The notes below the pieces were generated by a model that saw only the letters and a list, made by a program, of their open reading frames with translations, was not told the origin of the DNA and did no database searches. A stretch of 64,000 nt of DNA. Origin: Sphingobacterium thalpophilum. Lineage in GTDB: Bacteria; Bacteroidota; Bacteroidia; Sphingobacteriales; Sphingobacteriaceae. Positions 45,558-56,063 of this stretch are shown here, piece after piece (the first letter of the stretch is position 1; each line of letters begins with the position of its first letter). The translations under genes were made by a program, and so were the position numbers. The DNA lies in contig NZ_CP151087.1 in the NCBI RefSeq assembly GCF_038396785.1, positions 3,162,001 to 3,226,000 on the forward strand. Direction: 5' to 3'.

Positions 45558-47480
45558 CTACCACCCAGGATTCTGCCCTAACGAGGGAGATTTTTGGATC
45601 TCTGAGTTTAAAATAGGAAATAGGTAATGAGTTGGAGCAGTAAAAACTCTACTTTCAACAAAGAAACGTTCCATTTTATAACGTTTATCACCAATTTGGA
45701 TTTTACCATTTACGTCTTCAACGGCTCTCATGCCATTAATCATATTCTGAAGTTTCGGATAAGCTGTATTACTATTCTTCCAGTAATTTATACTTCGCTC
45801 GTTATTTGTACTACCTGATGCAGTAAAGTTCTGATATTTAGTTTTCTCCACCGAACTACTAGGTTCTAGATACAGGCGACTATCAAAAGCTCTCTTATTC
45901 TCATAAAAGAATTCGACCCTTCGTTCACGATAAATGTACTCACGCATCAAATTTTTATCAGCAAGTGTTGTCAAAGGCATGGGCGCCATAAAAGACCTCG
46001 CTCTTACCTGATTAATTAAATCATAGATCTCTTGCGTCGGTCCATCAACTTCATTAACTGCCTCTGCATAAATGTAAATAAAGTCTGGTAAGCGCCATAC
46101 TGGAGGGGCACTGATGATAACACTGCCATTCTTATTCCAAGCTTCCTGCAAAAATTTCCTCAGATAATATCCCGTGCGTGTTGCATTATTAGCGCCAATC
46201 TGATCTGCTCCGCTCGCAATATTTGTCTGGGATGGATTATTGTTTCCGCCGCGGAATGCTGCACCATGAAATATAATGTCGCGATAGAAACGTGGATCCC
46301 TTTTTACTGAAACGTAAGGATTCCCGTCATCATACCCGTCCTGTTTAGCCTTGGCACTATAAATCGGATAACCAAAACCATCTGGTGAAAGGTATTCATA
46401 CTCATCGACTTGCTCCTGAACAGGCATCTGACGAGCTCCACCGCCTCTACTTGGCGGATATACATCACCAAACCACCCCTCTCCCTTATAGCGCGTAAAA
46501 AACAAAACATACTCATTTTTGAACGCCTCCATATCATAAAACATCTGCCAGAGACGTGTATAAACTGTTGAGTTGCTCGTGTTTTGCCCCCCGCTATCTC
46601 CAAAATCGGTATTTGAATATTTCTGATACAGGCTATAACGTTTTCCACCTGCAACCTTACTTTCAAGAACTGCCTTAGCAGCCTCTTTAGCTTTCACCCA
46701 ACGCTGAGGATCATATGTAGCGTATTCGGACTCAAACTTACGTGTCCCATTATAACCTTTTGCGGCAGCTCCATTCCAAAGTGGTGTAGCGGCCATCCAC
46801 CGTGCTTCTGCAATCAGCCCAAGGCATGCCCCTTTATCGATACGTCCAAAATTCTGCCCCTCCCATTTTTCCGGGACAGCATTATATGCTGTTGTTGCAT
46901 CAGCAACAATTTTGTCAATAACTTTATGAACTGACTCACGTTCGAAGTTCATATTTTCCGTCGCCGTAATTACATGGTCTATATAAGGAATCTCACCATA
47001 TATACGAACAGCCATTAAATGAAAGTAAGCTCTAAGAAAGTAGACCTCTCCAACGCGCATAGGAAGTGAGCCTGGCTCCAGGATATCATCTGGTGTACTA
47101 TATTTTTTAATTCCTTCCAAAATAACATTGGTTCTACGGATCCCGTCAAACATACTACTCCAAAATTGCCCGTTGTCTCCTGGTAGTCCATTGATATTCC
47201 AATCGCCGGTATTATATCTATTCGTAATATTTCCCTCTACTGTAGAACCTTCGGCCTCATCGGTTATTGCAGCACTCGAAAAATGATAGAACCACGAGAT
47301 AGGCTGATTGACACCCTTCGCTTTAGCATACACATCCGTAACGAGCTGATTTACTTTTTCATAACGAGTAAAAACCTCATCTTCCCGGATCTGATCGTCG
47401 GGTAATTTGTCCAAATATTTGTTGCAACTTGCGATCATAAAAGCAACCACACCTGCCATAAAAAAAAGTATTTTTTTCAT
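45558..47480 (-). CDS. SusD/RagB-family lipoprotein (large form)
   Basis: 640 residues from the Met at 47480, with signal MKKILFFMAGVVAFMIASCNK. SusD fold: RTNVILEGIKKYSTPDD, then RVGEVYFLRAYFHLMAVRIYGEIPYID, and a C-terminal MREYIYRERRVEFFYENKRAFD with the closing SLGQNPGW. It is longer than the average SusD, with inserted loops around 330-450 rich in Gly, Asn and Tyr. The start at 47495 adds only MNVLK and is less likely. It lies 4-20 bp after susC and partners with it for glycan uptake. Confidence 0.94.
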   Translation of the reverse strand: MKKILFFMAGVVAFMIASCNKYLDKLPDDQIREDEVFTRYEKVNQLVTDVYAKAKGVNQPISWFYHFSSAAITDEAEGSTVEGNITNRYNTGDWNINGLPGDNGQFWSSMFDGIRRTNVILEGIKKYSTPDDILEPGSLPMRVGEVYFLRAYFHLMAVRIYGEIPYIDHVITATENMNFERESVHKVIDKIVADATTAYNAVPEKWEGQNFGRIDKGACLGLIAEARWMAATPLWNGAAAKGYNGTRKFESEYATYDPQRWVKAKEAAKAVLESKVAGGKRYSLYQKYSNTDFGDSGGQNTSNSTVYTRLWQMFYDMEAFKNEYVLFFTRYKGEGWFGDVYPPSRGGGARQMPVQEQVDEYEYLSPDGFGYPIYSAKAKQDGYDDGNPYVSVKRDPRFYRDIIFHGAAFRGGNNNPSQTNIASGADQIGANNATRTGYYLRKFLQEAWNKNGSVIISAPPVWRLPDFIYIYAEAVNEVDGPTQEIYDLINQVRARSFMAPMPLTTLADKNLMREYIYRERRVEFFYENKRAFDSRLYLEPSSSVEKTKYQNFTASGSTNNERSINYWKNSNTAYPKLQNMINGMRAVEDVNGKIQIGDKRYKMERFFVESRVFTAPTHYLFPILNSEIQKSPSLGQNPGW

Positions 47481-47499
47481 CTTCAATACATTCATAAGG

Positions 47500-50400
47500 T
47501 TAGAAATTAAGATTTATTCCAAAGTTGTAGACTTTGAGAATCGGGTACCAATAACCGCTCGTATTTCCCATCTCAGGATCTATACTTAAATCCTTTAAAC
47601 CTGACCAGGTAAACAGGTTCATCCCTTGCGCATAAACGCGTAATTGGTTCAAACCAATTTTTTTAATAAGATCTTTCGGTAAATTATAACCAATCTCTAT
47701 ATTTTTGAGCCTTAAATATTTAGCATCATATAAAAACAAACTACTGTTGCTATTTTTATTATTCTCGGAATTGCCAATATGTAGAGCGGGGTAAGTAGCA
47801 GTTTCGGCCGTTTCCGGTGTCCAACGTCCCATATGAATTGGTCGAACGGAGCCGAGTTTATCTTGATCAAAAGTCGGGAAATCCCACACAGCCGCATCTT
47901 TCAATAAAATTGAAGAATTTAACGCTCCTTGAAACAAAAGACTAAAATCAAAACCCTTGTATTGCAGAGATATTGGTAGACCAAATTGAATCTCCGGGCT
48001 CCTAGGATTTCCCATCACTGTGCGATCCCCTAAATCTGTAATTTTACCATCACCGTTCAAATCCTTATATACGACATCGCCTGGTCCTACTGTTCCCCAA
48101 GGTTGAAAATTACTCTGATTTAATTTGTCCGCCTCGGCCTGATCTCTAACGAAGTGATCGAAAACATAGACAAAATTTTCATAAAGTCGTTTACCTGTTG
48201 CTTGCCTGTATTCATATAGTCGCGGAACCTCTTGTCGGTAGATCAACTTATTTCTGGAAAAGGTGAAATTAGGTTTCAGAGAGAATCTGAAATTATCCCC
48301 AATCATATCTGAATAACTCATCTCAATATCAATACCACGGTTGCGGACCTTTCCAATATTGATCAGCGGAGAGCCTTTACCAACTACGCCAGGAAAACCA
48401 ATGTCATCCGCCCCCAGTTCAGTAATAATATCATAACGATAATCTTCAAAAACATCAATACTAAAGTTCATCTTATTCTTTAAAAAGCCCATATCAAGAC
48501 CGATATTGGTTTTTCTAGATTTCTCCCATGTTATATTTTCGTTTGCCAGGCGTCCTTCACGAAGGCCACTTAGTCCATTGTTAAAATTCTGTTCCCCAAA
48601 ACTATAACCATCTCCTCCCTGAAAAAATGCGAGATATCCGAATCGAGCGTCACCTGGCATTTTATCATTACCCACAAGCCCCATCGAGGCCCTCAGCTTT
48701 AAAAAGCTAAGCCAGTCTTTGGTATTCGACATAAATTTCTCCTTGCTAACCACCCAACCCAATGCTCCAGCCGGGAAAAATCCATAACGTTTTCCCTCTA
48801 TAAAATTTTCGGATCCATTGTAACCAAAGTTAAATTCCGCCAAATATTTTTCTAGATAATTATAGGTAAACTGTCCTGTCATACCTTGATAACGGATATC
48901 AACACTGGCTCTTGAATTCTCCGCATCATAGACAGACTGGCTCGAGCGATTGAAAAGCAACATTCCAGTAACATTGTGTTTATCTTTAAATAGACGGTTA
49001 TAGTTTATTTTTCCTTGAATGAAAGTTCTATTAAAAGGACTACTTTGTGTAAATGAATTTCCAACAGTTTGATCTACCCTATATTTGTTCCCATTTTTAT
49101 AAGTACCCTCATAGTATTGCGGATTCATAAAAAGATCGATACCATCTGTAGGCTGAAAAGTCGCATAATTGGGATATACCCTATATCCTTCACTATAGGT
49201 ACCCAGCTCGCGTCTGACCCATTGTTGCTCTCTAGCATCATAGGAAAATATTCCGTCAACAGAAAGTCCCTTGGTAATAAAATCCATATTCCAGCCGGCA
49301 GCGAAACTTCCTTCCAAATAGGTGTTTTTTTCTGTATGATATCCTGACCTAGTCAACTCCCCAAGAACATTAAATCGGTAAATTTGATTACCAAACAACA
49401 AGCCCGAGGGATTATTCAGCAGATATCCCTGTGTAGAAGGTTGGCTATTGGGTTCGAGAATGATGGGCAAATACGGGGGCTGTGTCATTGCTAGAGTCAT
49501 CAATCTACTTGCGGAAGTTCCAGGTGAAGTTCGATTGGTAATACGAGCACCTAAATTGAGTTTTACCCACAAGTTTTTAGTAATGTTGACATCAATATTG
49601 GACCTAAAATTATAGCGCTGAAATTTAGGAGAAACATTATATTTAGATAAGTCAACATGGTCATAATTATTATCTTGTCCCATATAACCGCCCATCACAA
49701 AATATTTCGCAATATCATTACCACCCCTTATTGATAGATTATATTCGTGCTGAGGTGCAGTTCTAAAAATATAATCGAAATAGTCCCAGTTATAACCTAA
49801 CCCGTCCGAATTATCACCCTTTGCCCTTCGAAAATTGTCTATAGCATCCTGACTAAATAATTTCAAGTTATCGATATTTCCACCAGACAGCTTCGCATCA
49901 TTCATTAACGCTTCATTGTAGAGAGTCGCGTAATCTGCAGATCCCAAAAGCTTCGGCAATTGTGCAGGCGTATTTAGTCCATAAGACGCTTTGAAGTCTA
50001 CGGTTGCTTTATCGGCGGATTGTCCTCGTTTTGTGGTAACAACGATAACCCCATTCGCTCCACGAATTCCGTAGGGTGCCGTAGCTGCTGCATCCTTCAA
50101 AATGGAAACAGTCTCAATTTCGTCTGGAGCCAAATAGCTCATATCGCGTTCAATTCCATCCACAATTACAATGGGGGATTGATTACCATAAGTTGACTTA
50201 CCACGAATAAACAATTCTGAACGATCTACTCCTGGCTCTCCTCCAGCATATTGGTTGACAACCAGTCCTGGTAATCTTCCTGCAAGCATGTTATTAATAT
50301 TTGCTGCAGGACTCTGTACAAGATCCTTAGTCGTAATCGTTGCGACGGCGCCAACAACATTTCTTTTCTTCTGTGTTGTGTATCCAACAACCACAACATC

Positions 50401-50754
50401 CTCTAGTGCTTTTACATCTTCTACTAGGCTAACCTGTAACGTTGACCTTCCGCCCGCCACAATTTGTTGAGGCTGAAAACCAATATACGAGAAGGTCAAT
50501 ACCGCATCCTTATAGGGAATTTCTATTCGATATCGACCTGATGCATCTGTTTTCGTTGATTTGCCACTCGCCTTAACCACAATGGTGACACCTTGCAAAA
50601 CTTTCCCTGTCGAACTGTTTAAAACTGTTCCCTCTACAATAATACCCTCTTGTTGGAAACTGAAGTGGCTAGACGCAGCTTTCAATTCGGTCCACAAATT
50701 GAACGTGCTACACACCGAAAGCGTAAAAAATAATGGAATTACCTTTCTTTTCAT
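47500..50754 (-). CDS. SusC/RagA-family TonB-linked transporter (mannose locus)
   Basis: 1084 residues. Signal peptide to about 27, carboxypeptidase-D-like domain (VEGTVLNSSTGKVLQGVTIVV), TonB box (DVVVVGYTTQKK) and plug with the SusC signature as SILKDAAATAPYGIRGANGVI (a TAPYG variant of the usual SAIYG). The barrel ends in FGINLNF. It would import mannose oligosaccharides captured by the SusD partner. The leader of about 110 nt carries the third LacI-type operator, 100 bp upstream of the start. Confidence 0.96.
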   Translation of the reverse strand: MKRKVIPLFFTLSVCSTFNLWTELKAASSHFSFQQEGIIVEGTVLNSSTGKVLQGVTIVVKASGKSTKTDASGRYRIEIPYKDAVLTFSYIGFQPQQIVAGGRSTLQVSLVEDVKALEDVVVVGYTTQKKRNVVGAVATITTKDLVQSPAANINNMLAGRLPGLVVNQYAGGEPGVDRSELFIRGKSTYGNQSPIVIVDGIERDMSYLAPDEIETVSILKDAAATAPYGIRGANGVIVVTTKRGQSADKATVDFKASYGLNTPAQLPKLLGSADYATLYNEALMNDAKLSGGNIDNLKLFSQDAIDNFRRAKGDNSDGLGYNWDYFDYIFRTAPQHEYNLSIRGGNDIAKYFVMGGYMGQDNNYDHVDLSKYNVSPKFQRYNFRSNIDVNITKNLWVKLNLGARITNRTSPGTSASRLMTLAMTQPPYLPIILEPNSQPSTQGYLLNNPSGLLFGNQIYRFNVLGELTRSGYHTEKNTYLEGSFAAGWNMDFITKGLSVDGIFSYDAREQQWVRRELGTYSEGYRVYPNYATFQPTDGIDLFMNPQYYEGTYKNGNKYRVDQTVGNSFTQSSPFNRTFIQGKINYNRLFKDKHNVTGMLLFNRSSQSVYDAENSRASVDIRYQGMTGQFTYNYLEKYLAEFNFGYNGSENFIEGKRYGFFPAGALGWVVSKEKFMSNTKDWLSFLKLRASMGLVGNDKMPGDARFGYLAFFQGGDGYSFGEQNFNNGLSGLREGRLANENITWEKSRKTNIGLDMGFLKNKMNFSIDVFEDYRYDIITELGADDIGFPGVVGKGSPLINIGKVRNRGIDIEMSYSDMIGDNFRFSLKPNFTFSRNKLIYRQEVPRLYEYRQATGKRLYENFVYVFDHFVRDQAEADKLNQSNFQPWGTVGPGDVVYKDLNGDGKITDLGDRTVMGNPRSPEIQFGLPISLQYKGFDFSLLFQGALNSSILLKDAAVWDFPTFDQDKLGSVRPIHMGRWTPETAETATYPALHIGNSENNKNSNSSLFLYDAKYLRLKNIEIGYNLPKDLIKKIGLNQLRVYAQGMNLFTWSGLKDLSIDPEMGNTSGYWYPILKVYNFGINLNF

Positions 50755-50854
50755 AAATAATAATTAATGATTGGTTTACTAATACAAAAATTGGTCATCA
50801 ATTAGTTATTCCTTTGGAATGAACATCTCCAAAGAAATCAACCTTAAGCTGATA

Positions 50855-50872
50855 AACTAATTCGTTTTAGTA
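50855..50872. promoter_or_regulatory. LacI-type operator, copy 2 (susC/susD operon)
   Basis: The minus strand reads TACTAAAACGAATTAGTT, 16 of 18 bases equal to the 58438 copy. A -7-like TAATTTTA abuts it, as at the other two sites. It lies 101 bp upstream of the susC start. Confidence 0.72.
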
Positions 50873-50912
50873 AAATTAAAAAGAAAGAAAAGAGAAAGTT
50901 GTTAATCGATTG

Positions 50913-51614
50913 TTAATGACAATTATTGAAATCGACCTCTAAAATAAATCCCACCTTATAAACAGTTTTAATAGCAACATACCGCGATCTTTTCAGCATT
51001 TTTCTAATCTTACATATAAAAACATCAAGACTTCGTCCCAAAAAATAATCGTTATCTCCCCAAAGAGCAAGTAAGATCTCTTCTCTTTTCAAAACAATAT
51101 TCGGTTTGCTTGCTAAGAAAGTCCAAAGTTCAAATTCACGTGGTGATACAACCTGCCGAGATTTATCATTAAATTCTATTGCAAGTAAATTACGGTCAAG
51201 TTTAATGTCACCAATATTGAGTTGTAATTGACAAACAACAGGCTGCTTAACCATATAATTTTGAAGTTTCAGAGACAATTCTTCAACATCAAACGGTTTT
51301 GTTATGTAATCATTGCCCCCTAGACGGAGGCCCTTTAATCGATCTGGTTTAGACAGTCTTGCTGTAAGAAAAAGCACAAACTGGTTTTTATTTAACTGAG
51401 AAATATATTCAACGAATTGAAACCCATCCCAGTTGGGAAGTTGTATATCTACTACAAGGATATCATATTTATTAATCTTATAATAAGATATTCCCTCTTC
51501 AGCAGACATTGCATGACAAACATCAAATCCGAAATTTGACAGATAATCTATGAGCATTGTCGCTAAATCAAGATCATCTTCAATCAGCAATATATGTCCA
51601 TATTTTGGTATCAT
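50913..51614 (-). CDS. OmpR/PhoB-family response regulator
   Basis: 233 residues. Receiver domain 1-122: acidic EDD, phospho-acceptor D56 in VVDIQLP, LTAR and TKPFD with the conserved Lys. A winged-helix DNA-binding domain follows (REFELWTFLASKPNIVLKREEILLALW, then SLDVFICKIRKML). Its ATG region directly follows the sensor kinase stop (1 bp), so the two form a pair. It is the last gene of the five-gene operon starting with GH92 at 58412. Target genes are not evident from sequence. Confidence 0.94.
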   Translation of the reverse strand: MIPKYGHILLIEDDLDLATMLIDYLSNFGFDVCHAMSAEEGISYYKINKYDILVVDIQLPNWDGFQFVEYISQLNKNQFVLFLTARLSKPDRLKGLRLGGNDYITKPFDVEELSLKLQNYMVKQPVVCQLQLNIGDIKLDRNLLAIEFNDKSRQVVSPREFELWTFLASKPNIVLKREEILLALWGDNDYFLGRSLDVFICKIRKMLKRSRYVAIKTVYKVGFILEVDFNNCH

Positions 51615-53009
51615 CTATTTTATTATTGGTATTGAAATAGAAAATATTGTTCCAGGTTGGCTATCTGATTTAACGTCAATTTTCCATCTATGAATCCGCA
51701 TGACTTCCTTTACGAAAAAAAGCCCCAGGCCCAGCCCATTTGAAGAAGCTTCTTGTTTACCCCGATATCCCTTCGTGAAAATATACGGCAATTGGTTATG
51801 TGAAATACCTATTCCATTGTCTTGTACAGTCATCACCACCGTATCTCTAGCGCCAATACTCAAACGAATATGAATATGCTTTATTCGCTCTTTATTATAC
51901 TTCAGGCCATTATCGACCAAATTGTTTACCGCGGTAACAAACATAAATGGGTTGACAAGCACCCTAGCCTCTTTAACGTTTTGATCCACTAAGATTTGAA
52001 TCGTCGCACTTTCTGATACTAAAATCGCAAGATCTTGTTCTAATTGATCCAAAAGTTCTGCCAAAAAGTGTTCTTCGAGAACCACCTCTTCCTGATTAAA
52101 CACGCTCAAATCAATAGCCTTGTTAACTAATCGATCCAAACGGTTTACCTGACGCATCAACGTATCCAAAGTTGTTGCCATTTTTAGTCTATCTTCTTTA
52201 GAAACCTTTACCACCAAGTTAGTTAAACCAATTCGTATGGTTGTCAATGGTGTATTGAATTCATGGGTGACATTGTTAATAAAGTCAGAAGCCATTTCCG
52301 CCATTCTTTTTTGCTTTATCCAGCTACTATATGTCATCAAATACAACCAAACAATACCAGTTATACAGCAGCCCGATAGTAATAATAATGGTAAAATGGC
52401 TTTTAATACAGAAAAATTTGTATCAATATTCCCAACATACAACGTAAAAGCCACACGGTTCGACATCTTACTATTTGCGGTTATTGCAATCGACGATACG
52501 ATATTGTCTTTGTCAATAAACCGAAATTCCCCTCCAATAGGAATATGCTGATCTTTGCCAAAGTCCAGGATTGGTATAAAGGTCTTCGCATCAAAAGTCA
52601 CCGAAATATCTCTCAACACAATGGCATAACCAAAGCCTTCACCCAAATTGACTTCGGATCTGATGACCTGGAATAGGCTATCCATCGCAGGATGATTTCG
52701 AAGCCTCATTATCAAGGTCTTCGCGATACTATCTTTCAGACTATTGAAAGCATTTCTATCGTCTTGATAATAAGATCTCAGACGAACTAAATGAGGCATT
52801 AAGGTTGAATCGACAAGTTTCTGTCCGCCCGGGAATATCTTATCGTTGGAAATATGCTTATCGTAAACAACCTTAATTTCCTTTTTTTCTTTTTGAAATA
52901 GTTCGCCTCTTTTGATCTCATATGATCTTGCAATCATGAGATACTGTAATATCAAAAACAAAACTAAGCAACAGATAGCTATCCATTTATATACACCTGA
53001 CCGTCTCAT
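51615..53009 (-). CDS. Sensor histidine kinase
   Basis: 464 residues. Membrane segments at about 9-27 and 203-225 enclose a 175-residue periplasmic sensor of no family I recognise. The H-box is NNVTHEFNTPLTTIRIGLTNL with H249, the N-box NNLVDNGLKYN, G1 DNGIGIS and G2 GLGLGLFFVKEVM. It is a classic kinase, not a hybrid two-component system of the PUL type. The gene lies 16 bp after GH92 (53026) and 1 bp before the response regulator. Confidence 0.94.
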   Translation of the reverse strand: MRRSGVYKWIAICCLVLFLILQYLMIARSYEIKRGELFQKEKKEIKVVYDKHISNDKIFPGGQKLVDSTLMPHLVRLRSYYQDDRNAFNSLKDSIAKTLIMRLRNHPAMDSLFQVIRSEVNLGEGFGYAIVLRDISVTFDAKTFIPILDFGKDQHIPIGGEFRFIDKDNIVSSIAITANSKMSNRVAFTLYVGNIDTNFSVLKAILPLLLLSGCCITGIVWLYLMTYSSWIKQKRMAEMASDFINNVTHEFNTPLTTIRIGLTNLVVKVSKEDRLKMATTLDTLMRQVNRLDRLVNKAIDLSVFNQEEVVLEEHFLAELLDQLEQDLAILVSESATIQILVDQNVKEARVLVNPFMFVTAVNNLVDNGLKYNKERIKHIHIRLSIGARDTVVMTVQDNGIGISHNQLPYIFTKGYRGKQEASSNGLGLGLFFVKEVMRIHRWKIDVKSDSQPGTIFSISIPIIK

Positions 53010-53025
53010 TTTTGCAAACAGACTA

Positions 53026-55320
53026 TTATTTGTTCGGTTTATTGCTCATCTCAAAGATTAATTCACCGCCATTTATAATGCTACTATAGGGCAATAGAAA
53101 ATCAGCCAATTTCCGTCCATTTAAAGAAACGGATTTAACGTAAACATTCTTCTCAGACTGGTTACGGGCAACTATAGAAAGACTGCGCCCATTTTCAAGA
53201 TTAATCTTTGCCGATTTTACCAAAGGACTGCCAATCCAATAATTATCTTCCCCAGGTGCCACTGGGTAGAAGCCTAATGCAGTAAATAAATACCAAGCAG
53301 ACATTTGTCCACAGTCATCATTTCCCCCTAAACCCGCATGACCATTATGATACTGATTCCGTATGATTTGTCTTACACGTGCCTGGGTTTTCCAGGGACT
53401 ATTGGTTATATTGTACAAGTATGCCACATGATGTGAAGGCTCATTTCCATGCACGTAATTTCCGATAATGCCATCGCGGGTAATATCCTCCGTATGTTCA
53501 AAATATTTATCCGGTAATTCCATGGTAAACAGGGAATCCAAATAAGACTCTAAACGTTTTTTGCCTCCCATTAATGTCATCATTTCAGTAGGTTGATGCG
53601 GTACATACAGGCTGTAATTCCATGAATTCCCTTCAATAAATCCTTGTCCATGTGTATCCAAAACATCAAATTTCTCCTGAAATTTACCCACCGAATTCTT
53701 CGGACGCATAAATCCAATGGAGGAATCATAGAGTGATTTCCAGCTTTCAGCTCTTTTGGAAAAAGTCGTGTAAATATCCTCTTTTCCCAATTTTTTCGCC
53801 AATTGCGCTATGCACCAATCGTCATACGCATATTCCAATGTATTAGAAACTGATGTTCCCGATAAATCTGCAGGAACATATCCCTTATCTATGTAAGCCC
53901 CAATCCCCTCATACTGACGTGTATTTGCCGTTTGTACGCAAGCCGCTAGAGCAGCTTCCGCATCACCTTTGTAAACGCCCTTAAGTATTGCGTCAACAAT
54001 AACAGACACCGAATGATAGCCACTCATACACCAATTATCATTCGCATAATGCGACCAAATCGGCAACATTTTCAATACACTCTGATCATAATGAGCCATC
54101 ATGGATGCCACAATATCTGCATTACGAGAGGGGTTTATTAGATTCAACAGCGGATGAAAGGCCCTAAAGGTATCCCATAAAGAAAATGAGGTATAATTCG
54201 TAAAGCCTTCAGCACGGTGCACCTCCTGGTCCAACCCTTTATACTCACCATTGCTGTCCATATACACCGTCGGCATTAAGCTTGCATGGTACATAGCTGT
54301 ATAAAAATTAACAAGGTCTTCCTTGTTCAACATTTCAGCTTCTATCTTATGCAGCTCCTTTTCCCAAGCTTCTTGGCCTTTCTTAACGTAGCCATCAAAA
54401 TTCCAGTCCGGAGCCTCAGCCTCCATATTGGCCAATGCATTCTTCATGCTTACTGGACTTAAAGCTACTTTCAGAAGGATGGCTTCTTGTGCTTTTGTAT
54501 CAAAATCCAAGTGTAGCTTAATATTGTGCGCTGCAAGGTCGGGGAAATTATTTTGTTGATCAAACTTACGCCAGAAACCATTATACACAGATTTTCCATC
54601 TTCATATTTGGCGCCATAATTCTTAAAAGCTTTTGAGGTCTTTATTGCAAAGTATACGGTGCGCGTTCTCGACCAACCGTTTGTCTGACGGTAGCCTACC
54701 AGGGTTGAATCGTTCAAGACCTTGACAACGGTCCAAACATTCTTGCCATCATAATTATAAATCCCAGCAGTTAGATCTACGATAAGATGTGAAGCGTCAG
54801 ACTCTTTGAATGTATAACGGTGGAGCCCTACACGTGTTGTAGTCGTTAATTCAGCCTTAATCTGATGTTTATCCAGTAGAACACTGTAATAATTGGCCTC
54901 AGCTCGCTCATTGGCATGTGAGTAGGATGATCGATAACCGTCTTGCGGTCGATCAGCTGTACCCGGATTCAATTGAACTTTTCCTTGTGTCGGCATGATC
55001 TGTATATCACCAAGATCGGAGTGACCAGTGCCACTAAAATGTGTATGACTAAACCCGACAATCGTCGGATCATCATACTGATAACCAGCACAATATTTAT
55101 AAACATCACCGTTGTACCGTCCATTGACAGCATAAGATAATGTATCCGTATCAGGACTTAATTGTACAGCACCGAATGGAACTGTCGCCCCCGGAAAAGT
55201 ATGTCCCATTTTCGCCGTTCCGATGAGTGGTTTGACATACTGAACTAATTTAGTTTCTTGTGCCTTTAATAGATATGGGACACTAATTAATCCCAAAAAG
55301 ACTAAACTTCTGATATTCAT
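53026..55320 (-). CDS. GH92 alpha-mannosidase (GNDDCGQ type), exported
   Basis: 764 residues with a signal peptide (to about 20, LKAQE). Its GH92 motifs differ from the other two: HTFPGATVPFGAVQLSPDT at the N-terminus, YVHGNEPSHHVAYLYNITNSPWKTQ and GLGGNDDCGQMSAWYLFTALGFYPV. GNEPSHH and GNDDCG are the form seen in well-studied alpha-1,2 and related mannosidases, whereas the paralogues have GNQPIQH and GDEDNG. It thus likely cuts a different linkage. It lies 10 bp after the metallopeptidase and 16 bp before the kinase gene. Confidence 0.94.
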   Translation of the reverse strand: MNIRSLVFLGLISVPYLLKAQETKLVQYVKPLIGTAKMGHTFPGATVPFGAVQLSPDTDTLSYAVNGRYNGDVYKYCAGYQYDDPTIVGFSHTHFSGTGHSDLGDIQIMPTQGKVQLNPGTADRPQDGYRSSYSHANERAEANYYSVLLDKHQIKAELTTTTRVGLHRYTFKESDASHLIVDLTAGIYNYDGKNVWTVVKVLNDSTLVGYRQTNGWSRTRTVYFAIKTSKAFKNYGAKYEDGKSVYNGFWRKFDQQNNFPDLAAHNIKLHLDFDTKAQEAILLKVALSPVSMKNALANMEAEAPDWNFDGYVKKGQEAWEKELHKIEAEMLNKEDLVNFYTAMYHASLMPTVYMDSNGEYKGLDQEVHRAEGFTNYTSFSLWDTFRAFHPLLNLINPSRNADIVASMMAHYDQSVLKMLPIWSHYANDNWCMSGYHSVSVIVDAILKGVYKGDAEAALAACVQTANTRQYEGIGAYIDKGYVPADLSGTSVSNTLEYAYDDWCIAQLAKKLGKEDIYTTFSKRAESWKSLYDSSIGFMRPKNSVGKFQEKFDVLDTHGQGFIEGNSWNYSLYVPHQPTEMMTLMGGKKRLESYLDSLFTMELPDKYFEHTEDITRDGIIGNYVHGNEPSHHVAYLYNITNSPWKTQARVRQIIRNQYHNGHAGLGGNDDCGQMSAWYLFTALGFYPVAPGEDNYWIGSPLVKSAKINLENGRSLSIVARNQSEKNVYVKSVSLNGRKLADFLLPYSSIINGGELIFEMSNKPNK

Positions 55321-55330
55321 CGCTTATGAA

Positions 55331-56053
55331 TTATAGTGTGGGATTTTGGCTATAATCGGCCCATAGCTCATCAATAGTTTTACCCGTCTCCACTTTCCAA
55401 AAAGCATCACTATAGCTTTTGCTACGCATCGCCGCATCCAATTTTTTGACAAAATCCTTCTTTATATGTAGATTGATCCAGTACAAAAAGCGCGCTGTAA
55501 TACGATAAGAATCTGTGTATTTCTGCTTTTCGTTATATTCTGGCAGCTTCCAATTTGCTCCCGCATTATCTATTCCATCATCAAATCGCACAAAATCGGC
55601 TATCCCCTCGGTAATCCACCAAGGGCCCGCCCCGTCGGGGTATGCTTGGACAATATGCATTACCTCATGGGTAACCACATCAATATCGCCCGGATTTTTG
55701 GCAAACCAAGCTGGACTGTAACGGACAATCCCACCCGCTGTCGCTGCCACACCTTTATAGTCAGGATCAATAACGAAAGACACCTTTTTTATGGTCTTTT
55801 TATTATATTTCTTGGCTAGTTTAGGGTAGTTTGTAAAATATGCTCCCACCAATCTTTCTTTTAAAGGAGCACTAAAATCTTTGTCTTTATTTATCCAAAT
55901 CAGGGTGTATCCACCTTTACTGATACTATCAACATCCACAGCCACTTTGCGGTCGTTTTCTGTATGTTTCCAGTTGTCCTGCGCGAAAAGTGAACATGAG
56001 TATGCCAGGCCAAATACGGTAACAACTACTTTTAAGTTTTTAAAGTTTATCAT
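55331..56053 (-). CDS. Basic secretory protein family, putative exported metallopeptidase
   Basis: 240 residues with a signal peptide (to about 24, SLFAQ). The core VDVVTHEVMHIVQAYPDGAGPWWITEGIADFVRF gives HExxH with a downstream Glu (WITEGIAD), as in gluzincin-like peptidases of the plant basic-secretory-protein family. The body EYNEKQKYTDSYRITARFLYWIN also fits. Encoded between two GH92 genes (10-bp gaps), it could trim the protein part of mannosylated glycoproteins or release glycopeptides. The peptidase activity of this family is assumed from the motif. Confidence 0.85.
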   Translation of the reverse strand: MINFKNLKVVVTVFGLAYSCSLFAQDNWKHTENDRKVAVDVDSISKGGYTLIWINKDKDFSAPLKERLVGAYFTNYPKLAKKYNKKTIKKVSFVIDPDYKGVAATAGGIVRYSPAWFAKNPGDIDVVTHEVMHIVQAYPDGAGPWWITEGIADFVRFDDGIDNAGANWKLPEYNEKQKYTDSYRITARFLYWINLHIKKDFVKKLDAAMRSKSYSDAFWKVETGKTIDELWADYSQNPTL

Positions 56054-56063
56054 AACCCAATGA

